Shown here: one piece after another, positions 56,700 to 64,000 of the stretch
Numbering within the stretch: the stretch's first letter is position 1
Layout of the letters: each line of letters begins with the position of its first letter
Position numbers and translations under genes: made by a program
The notes under the pieces: model-generated
What the model saw: only the letters and a program-made list of their open reading frames with translations
What the model was told of the DNA's origin: nothing
The model's database searches: none
Assembly: GCF_011947265.1 (NCBI RefSeq)
Contig: NZ_JAATHD010000001.1
Location: 318,041 to 382,040 of the forward strand
Length of the DNA: 64,000 nucleotides
Direction of reading: 5' to 3'
Source: Paenibacillus sp. HB172176
GTDB lineage: Bacteria > Bacillota > Bacilli > Paenibacillales > Paenibacillaceae

Positions 56700-57070
56700 A
56701 GATGGTCAGCCTCCTGTGGATATGAGTGGGGTCAATAAATGGTGGTCCCCAAAAGAATGGCACACCTCGAAACGCAGCGCAATATGTATCATTTGATGAC
56801 GGTACAGGGGTGAAATCCAACATATTTTGCTTCGAATAATGACAATTCGGCATTTCTGCATAAACGGCTGAAAGCCTTGTTGCGCTTGGCGTGACAGGGC
56901 TTTTTGGCATGACAATGCACATCTGACATATTTCCACGGCCTTCTGCGTTTCCTACAATTTAACGTATGGGCCGGGCAAGTCGGCTGAGGACATGCTCGC
57001 TTATGGGAATCGGCCTCCGTCATGATGAGACGATAGAAGGGCCGAGCCAAGGGAAAGGAGAAGATACGAT
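56700..57070. other. Divergent regulatory region of the mannoside locus
   Basis: 371 bp without a gene. On the plus strand TTGGCA (56905-56910), 17 bases, CATATT (56928-56933) is a plausible SigA promoter giving a ~130-base leader. No clear cre site or operator palindrome was found. Confidence 0.5.
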
Positions 57071-58024
57071 TTGAAGGCAAGTCAGGCGCAAACGCTTCAG
57101 ACTAAGCAGGGAACGAACAAGAGCTTCTGGCGACGAAGAGTGTTGCGGAATTGGGAGCTCTACCTGTTCATTGCACCATGTTTGTTGTATTTCATTATTT
57201 TTCATTATGTACCGATGTACGGCGTTCAGATCGCTTTCAAAAACTTCTTGCCGACCAAAGGAATAACCGGAAGCGACTGGATTGGGTTCAATCACTTTGA
57301 ACGATTTTTCAATTCGTACTATTTCTGGGATCTGCTGTGGAATACATTCAGCCTTAGTCTGTATGAGCTGGCAGTTGGCTTCCCGCTGCCGATTATACTG
57401 GCGTTGGCATTCAACGAAATCAAAAACGGTTATTTTAAGAAAAGCGTGCAAACGGTTACTTATGCGCCTCATTTCATCTCCATCGTGGTCATGGCCGGGA
57501 TGATCATCACGTTCCTGAGTCCCTCCTCGGGCATTCTGATTCGACTAATCGAATGGATCGGCATAGAACCGGCATCGTTTCTGGAGGATCCGCGATGGTT
57601 CAAGACGGTCTACGTCATATCGGGCGTGTGGCAAAGCGCGGGCTGGGGAACCATTATCTATCTGGCAGCGCTGTCGGGGGTGGATCCTCAACTGCATGAA
57701 GCGGCGATCGTCGACGGCGCAAGCCGCTTCAAGCGAATGATTCATATTAATATCCCTACGATTATCCCGATGATCTCGATTCTGCTGATCATGAACGTGG
57801 GCAATATCCTCGGTGTAGGCTATGAGAAAATCCTGCTGCTGCAAAACTCGTTGAACATCGAATCCTCCGACGTCATATCGACCTTCGTGTACAGATCGGG
57901 CTTGCTGAACAATCAGCTTAGCTTCTCTACGGCAGTAGGCTTATTCAACTCCGTGGTTAATGCAATCCTGCTTATAACGGTCAACCGAATCGCCAGAAAG
58001 ACCAGCGACAACAGTTTGTGGTAA
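57071..58024 (+). CDS. CUT1-family sugar ABC transporter permease (LplB type)
   Basis: 317 residues from TTG 57071 after AAAGGAGAAG. Six helices; MalF/LplB-like sequence with HYVPMYGVQIAFKNFLPTKG, the EAA loop DPQLHEAAIVDGASRFKRMI and IPTIIPMISILLIMNVGNIL. It should pair with the next permease to import oligosaccharides, here probably alpha-mannosides. No ATPase gene follows, as usual for transporters energised by a shared MsmX-type ATPase. Confidence 0.94.
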   Translation: MKASQAQTLQTKQGTNKSFWRRRVLRNWELYLFIAPCLLYFIIFHYVPMYGVQIAFKNFLPTKGITGSDWIGFNHFERFFNSYYFWDLLWNTFSLSLYELAVGFPLPIILALAFNEIKNGYFKKSVQTVTYAPHFISIVVMAGMIITFLSPSSGILIRLIEWIGIEPASFLEDPRWFKTVYVISGVWQSAGWGTIIYLAALSGVDPQLHEAAIVDGASRFKRMIHINIPTIIPMISILLIMNVGNILGVGYEKILLLQNSLNIESSDVISTFVYRSGLLNNQLSFSTAVGLFNSVVNAILLITVNRIARKTSDNSLW

Positions 58025-58039
58025 TAGGAGGTTATTTCG

Positions 58040-58951
58040 ATGGTAACTGCAATGAAAGAATCAAAAGGAGACAAGATTTTTCTTGTTCTGGTCTATCTCT
58101 TCTTGACGGCAGCGCTCATTGTCGTGCTCTACCCGTTGATCTACATGCTCAGCGCATCCATCAGTACGCCGAAATACGTGAACTCCGGCGAGATGTGGCT
58201 GTTGCCCAAGGGCTTGACGTTCGAAGGCTTCAAGCTGGTGTTCGAGAACGCCCAGATTTGGGTGGGCTACCGCAACACGATCGTCTACACCTTAATCGGA
58301 ACCTTGATTAATTTGACGGTGACATTGCCGGCTGCGTATGCGCTGAGCCGCAGCGACTTCTTCGGTCGGCATTTCTTTATGATTGTAATTCTCATAACGA
58401 TGTTTTTCAGCGGCGGTTTGGTGCCGACGTACTTGGTTGTGAAGAATCTCGGCATGATTAATTCGATGTGGGCGCTGATTCTGCCGGTCTCCGCATCCGT
58501 GTGGAACATCATCGTAGCTCGCACCTTCTTCCAGTCCACGATTCCCAAGGAGCTGCAGGAGGCGGCGCATATCGACGGCTGCACCAATATGAGATTATTC
58601 ATTCGAATCGTGCTGCCGCTGTCGGCGCCGATCATCGCCGTTATGGCTCTTTTTTACGGTGTTTCGCACTGGAACAGCTATTTCCCCGCTTTGATCTATC
58701 TGAATGACAATACCATGTTCCCGCTGCAGCTGGTGCTTCGGCAAATTCTCGTGCTCCAGCAGATGGGCGCAGAGGCGAACGGGGCGGCTCTGAGCGGCGA
58801 TATGGCGCAGCTGGCAGCCTCCAAGGCGGAGGTCGCCTCACTTGTGAAGTACTCCGTCATCATTGTATCTACGCTGCCCATTATCGCGGTGTATCCGTTC
58901 CTGCAGCGTTATTTCGTGCAAGGCGTGATGATCGGTTCGGTCAAAGGTTGA
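58040..58951 (+). CDS. CUT1-family sugar ABC transporter permease (LplC type)
   Basis: 303 residues from ATG 58040, 8 bases after AGGAGG and 15 bp after the first permease. Six helices, MalG-like: VLYPLIYMLSASISTPKYVN, LPAAYALSRSDFFGRHFFM, MFFSGGLVPTYLVVKNLG and the EAA loop ELQEAAHIDGCTNMRLFIRI. It is the second half of the membrane channel for the mannoside transporter. Confidence 0.94.
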   Translation: MVTAMKESKGDKIFLVLVYLFLTAALIVVLYPLIYMLSASISTPKYVNSGEMWLLPKGLTFEGFKLVFENAQIWVGYRNTIVYTLIGTLINLTVTLPAAYALSRSDFFGRHFFMIVILITMFFSGGLVPTYLVVKNLGMINSMWALILPVSASVWNIIVARTFFQSTIPKELQEAAHIDGCTNMRLFIRIVLPLSAPIIAVMALFYGVSHWNSYFPALIYLNDNTMFPLQLVLRQILVLQQMGAEANGAALSGDMAQLAASKAEVASLVKYSVIIVSTLPIIAVYPFLQRYFVQGVMIGSVKG

Positions 58952-59100
58952 ATTTGTTCAAGAATAATCGAAGACAGGGCTCTTTCCTTAAAGCTGAAAA
59001 CGTTCTATTCAGAGGCATGAAGCATTCGCTTTTTGGGGAAATCTCTTATCTTCGTTTATTATAAAAAACATTAGTATGATATCAAAAGGAGGAGCTTGGC

Positions 59101-60708
59101 ATGAAAACGGCAAAAAAAAGATTGGGTCTGCTGCTTGCAGGCGTTATGCTCGCCGGAGCGCTGTCCAGCTGCAGCTCGGCAGGGAATGAAAGCGGGAACA
59201 AGTTATCCGCGGATAACGTAAGCAAGGAAGGTTTTCCTATCGTCAGCGAGCCTATGACGCTCACGATGATGGGACCGGATGTCGGTATCCAGTCTTGGGA
59301 CAAGATGCCGCTGTTTGAAGAGATGGAGAAGCTTACGGGCATTCATATGGAGTTCCAGAATGCGCCCAAGGATTCCTTCGAAACAAAGAAAAGCCTTGTG
59401 TTCGTCAGCGGCACTTATCCTGATATCTTCTATGCGGCGGGCTTGACGCCGGCGGAGCAGATGAATTACGGCGGACAGGGCATTCTCGTACCGCTTGAGG
59501 ATTTAATTGAGAGCTATGCGCCTAATGTCAAGAAGGTTCTCGACGAGAACCCGGATATCCGCAAATCGATTACCGCGCCCGACGGTCACATCTACGCGCT
59601 GCCTGTCATTGAATTCAATCAGCCCTGGTATCGCAATCCGCTGTGGTATAACGGCGATTTCCTGAAGGCGCTTGGCATGGACAAGCTCCCGGAAACGACC
59701 GAAGAGCTGTATACGTACTTGAAACGGGTCAAGGAAGAGGATCCGAACAAGAACGGCAAAGCCGATGAAATTCCGTTGTCCTCTGCGGCTGCTTCGGGCA
59801 ATAGCCTGCGCGATATTCGCACCTGGCTGCTTGGCGCCTTCGGTATCTATGAAGAAGAAATATATGTCGACGACAATGAGAAAGTTCACTATACCCCGAT
59901 GGAAGAGGGCTACAAGGAATACCTGACGTATATGAACCGTCTATGGAACGAAGATCTGCTGGATCACGAGAGCTTCTCCCAGACGTCAGAGCAACGCGAG
60001 GCCAAGGCTCGCAACAACCAGGTGGGCTTGTTCTCGGCCTGGACAGCTTTCCAGATGATGGGCGAAGAGCCCAATACATCCGACCCGATGTTCAGCCCGG
60101 TGGCGAGCGAATTCGCGGATAAGCCGGCTATCGCCAAGAACAAGGGCATTAACACCGGTGCGTTCGCGATTTCGAACACGAATCCGTCGCCAGAGGCTTC
60201 CATGCGCTGGATCGACTATTCGTATTCGATAGAAGGCGCGACGATGTTTAACAAAGGCCCCGAAGGCATTCTGTGGCAATACACAGACAAAGAAAATTAC
60301 GTGAAGGAATACCTGCCTGTTCCTGACGGTGGAGACCGCGAGGAATATCGCTCCAAGATTACGCCGAACTACGGCATTCCGGCGCCGACGATCAATCTTC
60401 CCGAGATCGACAACGGTTTGCTGGGCGAAGTGGACGACTGGATTGCGAACGAAACGAAGACCAAGCTTCTCGACCGGGGAGCGCGCATACCGTACCCTGT
60501 GCTGTTCCTGACGGAGGAAGAACAAGCCGAGGTGACGACGATGACTTCCGATCTCAACACATATGTACGTCAGATGGAAGCCAAGTTCGTAACGGGCGCA
60601 GAGCCGATTGCCAATTGGGACAGCTATGTTGGCACAATTAAAAAGATGGGCGGCGAACGCATGGCCGAGATTTATCAAACGGCATATGACCGCTGGAAAG
60701 CAAATTAA
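59101..60708 (+). CDS. Sugar ABC transporter substrate-binding lipoprotein (LplA type)
   Basis: 535 residues from ATG 59101 after AAAAGGAGGAG. Lipobox LSSC near residue 22. The large class of extracellular sugar-binding proteins is recognised by DKMPLFEEMEKLTGIHMEFQ, FVSGTYPDIFYAAGLTPAE, QPWYRNPLWYNGDFLKALGM and MRWIDYSYSIEGATMFNKGP. A cre-like half site (TGAAAACGTTC, 58995) and a possible separate promoter precede it. A terminator follows, so expression can be higher than that of the mannosidase downstream. Confidence 0.94.
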   Translation: MKTAKKRLGLLLAGVMLAGALSSCSSAGNESGNKLSADNVSKEGFPIVSEPMTLTMMGPDVGIQSWDKMPLFEEMEKLTGIHMEFQNAPKDSFETKKSLVFVSGTYPDIFYAAGLTPAEQMNYGGQGILVPLEDLIESYAPNVKKVLDENPDIRKSITAPDGHIYALPVIEFNQPWYRNPLWYNGDFLKALGMDKLPETTEELYTYLKRVKEEDPNKNGKADEIPLSSAAASGNSLRDIRTWLLGAFGIYEEEIYVDDNEKVHYTPMEEGYKEYLTYMNRLWNEDLLDHESFSQTSEQREAKARNNQVGLFSAWTAFQMMGEEPNTSDPMFSPVASEFADKPAIAKNKGINTGAFAISNTNPSPEASMRWIDYSYSIEGATMFNKGPEGILWQYTDKENYVKEYLPVPDGGDREEYRSKITPNYGIPAPTINLPEIDNGLLGEVDDWIANETKTKLLDRGARIPYPVLFLTEEEQAEVTTMTSDLNTYVRQMEAKFVTGAEPIANWDSYVGTIKKMGGERMAEIYQTAYDRWKAN

Positions 60709-60754
60709 GCACTAACGGCTTCATCGATCCGCTGAACGACTTCATCTAATCATA

Positions 60755-60788
60755 AACTCTCCGGGCCTTTACCGTCGGAGAGTTTTCT
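60755..60788 (+). terminator. Terminator/attenuator between binding protein and mannosidase genes
   Basis: AACTCTCCG pairs with CGGAGAGTT across a 12-base loop, followed by TTCT. Partial read-through would lower mannosidase expression relative to the binding protein. Confidence 0.65.
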
Positions 60789-60843
60789 ATTCACCAGACG
60801 GCGGGATATATGAAATACCTGCCAGGAGCAGGAGGAGAAATTT

Positions 60844-63800
60844 ATGAAACGTTTTACGCGATTTATTCAATTTCTTGAAAGCGGACAGTGGGAGGAGAAG
60901 AGAAGGATCGACAATTGGTCCGTTCGAGAAACCCGTTACATGGCTCAGGGTGAATACGAAGAGACAGCCGGGGAAGAGCAGGAACGCTCGATTGGCCGTC
61001 TTACGGGAGGAGCGGGCACGACCTACTTCCTCCGCACGTCGCTGACTGTGCCCACGGACTGGCCGCAGGAAGATACGGCATTGTTGTATGATGGAACCGG
61101 CGAAGGTCTTCTTCGCATTGACGGAGCGCCTTACCACGGCCTTGACCGCAACCACTGGTTCATCCCTCTGCCCGAGGAGAAAGAGAAGAGTCTGCAGTTG
61201 GATATCGAGCTGTTCGATCCCTTCCCCGAGCCGGTGGACGCGCTTAATAATCAAGCTGGGGTCCGGCCGTCGATGCAAAGCGCCGAATTCGCGCTCGCGC
61301 TGATTAATCGACCGGTCTATAGCCTACTGCATTCCGCAAAAATGGTGCTTGAGGCAATAGTGCTGCTGCCAGAGACCGATATGCGCCGAATACGCCTGGA
61401 GCGGGCGTTGGAGCGGACGATGGACGCTTTGTATCCCCAGTCGGAACGGCTCCTGGAAGAGGAGCGCGTAGCCTTGGCGGAGCAAAGACTCCGCGAGGCC
61501 GCCGCCCGGGAGCAGTCTCCCGAAGGCCGCGACGGCGTTATGCACATGGTCGGTCAGTCGCATATCGACGTAGCATGGCTATGGCCGCTTAAGGAAACCC
61601 AGCGCAAAGTCGGCCGAACCTTCTCTACCATCTGCGCGCTAATGGACCGATATCCCGATTTCGCCTACTCGCAAAGCCAACCTCAACTGTATGCCTACAC
61701 GAAGGCGTATTATCCGGAGCTGTACGAGAGAATCAAGGCGCGCGTGGCCGAGGGGCGCTGGGAGCTGGTCGGGGGCATGTGGGTCGAGCCCGATCTCAAT
61801 ATCCCTTCCGGGGAGTCGCTCGTGAGACAAATTCTCTACGGACAGCGCTTCTATGAGAAGGAATTCGGCAAGAGATCGATCATCGAGTGGCTGCCCGACA
61901 CCTTCGGCTACTGTGCTTCGCTGCCGCAGCTTATGAAGCAGGCCGGCATCGATTACTTCATGACCACCAAGCTGGGCTGGAACGATACGAATACGTTTCC
62001 TCACACCTTGTTCAACTGGGTCGGAATCGACGGCACTTCGATCGTGGCGTACCAGAACCACGGGTTGAATGAGCATACGCGGCCGCTTGACGTGCAGCGC
62101 CACTGGGGGGCCAACGCCAATAAGGACAGCCATGAACAATTAATGCTTCTGTATGGACATGGCGATGGCGGGGGCGGCGTCACACACGAGATGCTGGAAA
62201 ATATCGAGCGGGCGGAGCTGATGATCGGACAGCCGTCCTGCCGCTTCTCTACAGCGGAGGCCTTCTTCTCCGAGATCGGACGGACACGTCCCTCGCTTCC
62301 CGAGTGGCATGGCGATCTCTACCTGGAATTGCATAGAGGCACTCTTACCACGCATGCTTACAACAAGCGCGGCAACCGCAAAGCGGAGCAACTGTACCGC
62401 AAGGCGGAAATTTGGAGTCGCTTCGCCGAGCTTAACGGAGCGAATTTCGCAGCATCGGCCGGCTTGGAAGAAGGTTGGGAGCTCATTCTGCTCAACCAGT
62501 TTCATGATATTATCCCCGGCACGGCCATATCCGAAGTATACGCCACCTCCAGGGAGCAATACGAGCGGGTATTTCAGCTCGGTGAACAGGCGCTTGACCA
62601 GGGGCTTTCGACGCTGGCGGCAGAGATGAACACCGAGGGAGAGGGCAAGCCTTACGTCGTCTTTAACAGTCAGGGCTGGAATCGGACCGGGATCGTCCTG
62701 CTTGAAGGCGACAGCCGTCTGGCAGACATGGAGGTCTGGGACGAGAGTGGTGTATTGCCGAGCGACGCATGGAGGGGCGAGGAGGAGAAGGACTTGATGA
62801 AGCTGGCTGTTCAAGTGCGGGATGTGCCGGGCTTTGGCTGCCGCGTCATCTGGCTGCGTCCGAAGGCGGAACGATCGGTTTCCGGGACGGACGACCAAGG
62901 CGTCATCGCATTGCCTGATGTCTGGGAAACCGACCGCTGGCTGCTGCATTTCAACGAGAGCGGCGAGATTATCCGTTGGTTGGACAAGTCCGAGGGCCGC
63001 GAATTGATCCCGGACGGTGAACGGGCCAACGAGCTGCAGCTATTCGATGATACTCCGGTAGAATGGGATGCCTGGGATCTTGATCCCCGCTTTGAGCAGC
63101 AGCCCGCCGATCGGGCCGAGCTGCTGGAGAGTTCCGCGACGGTGCGGGGCGAGACGCTCGACCTGCTGCGCTTCCGTTGGCGCATCGGCCGCTCCTTCGT
63201 CGAACAGGAGCTTATGCTTTACAAGCATACCGGCCGTGTCGATTTCGTGACCAGGGTAGACTGGCAGGAGGACTACAAAGTATTGAAGGCGGCATTCCCG
63301 GTAGACATTCTGGCGACTCGGGCGACCTACGAAATTCCGTTCGGCGCTCTTACGCGACCTACTCATCGCAACACAAGCTGGGAGCAGGCGCAGTTCGAGG
63401 TATGCGGGCACCGCTTCGCCGATTTGTCGGAGAACGGCTATGGCGTCAGCCTGATGAATGACTGCAAATACGGCTACGACATCCATGGAAGCGTAATGCG
63501 GCTCACGCTGCTGCGAGCGCCGGCTTGGCCGGACAAGCATGCCGACCGCGGCCGGCATGCGTTCACCTACTCGCTCTATCCGCATGGGGGAGACTGGCGT
63601 CAGAGCAAGGTCGTTCGAGAAGCGGCGGATTTGAACGAGCCGCTGCAGGCTGTTGCTGCCGAACCCCATCCGGGGCTTCGGGGCGCATCGCATGCCTGGC
63701 TGGCCTTCGAGAGCGACCATGTACAGCTCGATACAATCAAGAAGGCCGAGGACGGCAACGGAACTATTATCCGCATGTACGAGTCCGGAGGCGGCCGTGC

Positions 63801-63972
63801 TGAGGCTGTTTTGCAGGGGTTGCCAGAGTCGGCGCGCATCTCCCAGGTCAATCTCCTTGAGGATGAGACCGGCTCGCTGACTGCAGATGACGGGAAGCTC
63901 ACTCTTACGTTCCGACCCTATGAAGTGAAGACGATAAAATGGACGGAAAACGCGCTTGCGCAGAGTCAATAA
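60844..63972 (+). CDS. GH38 alpha-mannosidase
   Basis: 1,042 residues from ATG 60844 with GGAGGAG upstream; complete in the window. An N-terminal beta domain (~1-230) precedes the catalytic GH38 domain. Zinc ligands and active-site motifs are visible: GQSHIDVAWLWPLKETQRK, GRWELVGGMWVEPDLNIPSG, EWLPDTFGYCASLPQLMKQA with the nucleophile Asp, and YGHGDGGGG. Middle and C-terminal beta domains (LLNQFHDIIPGTAISEVY; NSQGWNRTGIVLLEG) follow. No signal peptide: a cytosolic enzyme that removes alpha-linked mannose from imported oligosaccharides, complementing GH125. Confidence 0.96.
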   Translation: MKRFTRFIQFLESGQWEEKRRIDNWSVRETRYMAQGEYEETAGEEQERSIGRLTGGAGTTYFLRTSLTVPTDWPQEDTALLYDGTGEGLLRIDGAPYHGLDRNHWFIPLPEEKEKSLQLDIELFDPFPEPVDALNNQAGVRPSMQSAEFALALINRPVYSLLHSAKMVLEAIVLLPETDMRRIRLERALERTMDALYPQSERLLEEERVALAEQRLREAAAREQSPEGRDGVMHMVGQSHIDVAWLWPLKETQRKVGRTFSTICALMDRYPDFAYSQSQPQLYAYTKAYYPELYERIKARVAEGRWELVGGMWVEPDLNIPSGESLVRQILYGQRFYEKEFGKRSIIEWLPDTFGYCASLPQLMKQAGIDYFMTTKLGWNDTNTFPHTLFNWVGIDGTSIVAYQNHGLNEHTRPLDVQRHWGANANKDSHEQLMLLYGHGDGGGGVTHEMLENIERAELMIGQPSCRFSTAEAFFSEIGRTRPSLPEWHGDLYLELHRGTLTTHAYNKRGNRKAEQLYRKAEIWSRFAELNGANFAASAGLEEGWELILLNQFHDIIPGTAISEVYATSREQYERVFQLGEQALDQGLSTLAAEMNTEGEGKPYVVFNSQGWNRTGIVLLEGDSRLADMEVWDESGVLPSDAWRGEEEKDLMKLAVQVRDVPGFGCRVIWLRPKAERSVSGTDDQGVIALPDVWETDRWLLHFNESGEIIRWLDKSEGRELIPDGERANELQLFDDTPVEWDAWDLDPRFEQQPADRAELLESSATVRGETLDLLRFRWRIGRSFVEQELMLYKHTGRVDFVTRVDWQEDYKVLKAAFPVDILATRATYEIPFGALTRPTHRNTSWEQAQFEVCGHRFADLSENGYGVSLMNDCKYGYDIHGSVMRLTLLRAPAWPDKHADRGRHAFTYSLYPHGGDWRQSKVVREAADLNEPLQAVAAEPHPGLRGASHAWLAFESDHVQLDTIKKAEDGNGTIIRMYESGGGRAEAVLQGLPESARISQVNLLEDETGSLTADDGKLTLTFRPYEVKTIKWTENALAQSQ

Positions 63973-64000
63973 CCTTCGAATTCAGGAATACGTCTGAATC

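Overview
The window looks like the chromosome of a spore-forming, GC-rich Bacillota of the Paenibacillus/Cohnella type. Support comes from three collagen-like spore-surface genes, a CwlJ-type cortex hydrolase, an SLH-domain S-layer protein, Fur, CcpA(cre) and HprK-type regulation, and B. subtilis-like fatty-acid degradation genes with GGAGG ribosome sites. No rRNA, tRNA, prophage or CRISPR was seen. The only insertion-sequence trace is a decayed TnpB fragment.

Layout. 1-10.2 kb: three minus-strand collagen-like (GXY) genes, the first cut by the window edge, all behind mother-cell sigma (SigE/SigK)-like -10 elements; two appear to start at CTG. 10.4-12.1 kb: an AraC regulator and a SRAP/YedK-like protein lacking most catalytic residues. 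12.3-26.0 kb: a beta-oxidation island, etfB-etfA on the minus strand and, divergently, fadF-fadN-fadA-fadE-lcfA behind a cre site. Low-complexity or tandem-repeat inserts sit in several of its enzymes. 26.1-27.7 kb: two small proteins and methionine aminopeptidase. 27.9-28.6 kb: two tandem arrays of 51-bp units. 28.7-32.7 kb: a Met-rich MXKDX-repeat lipoprotein, a two-component system and a cytochrome-b/molybdopterin oxidoreductase fusion. 32.9-44.7 kb: SLH protein, ABC-F ATPase, MarR-controlled quinone reductase, amino-acid ABC transporter, sulfurtransferase, CGNR regulator/MFS pair and spore hydrolase. 44.8-52.5 kb: an iron locus made of two near-mirrored modules (ferredoxin-NADP reductase, siderophore-binding lipoprotein, AraC-SBP regulator) with five Fur boxes. 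52.6-55.2 kb: an HprK-like kinase and a membrane protein. 55.4-64 kb: an alpha-mannoside locus (GH125, CUT1-type ABC transporter without ATPase, GH38).

Most interesting. (1) The 28.7-32.7 kb block resembles a Gram-positive counterpart of the proteobacterial MrpX/MsrPQ (YedY) system that scavenges hypochlorous acid with a sacrificial methionine-rich protein and regenerates it with a Mo enzyme; here the cytochrome and Mo domains are fused and a two-component system lies between. (2) Four intergenic tandem arrays with different sequences (12.3, 13.7, 27.9, 28.3 kb) all have a unit length of 51 bp; two share a core palindrome, and one array supplies the stop codon of etfA. (3) Collagen-like genes whose likely promoters overlap the apparent GTG starts, implying CTG initiation.
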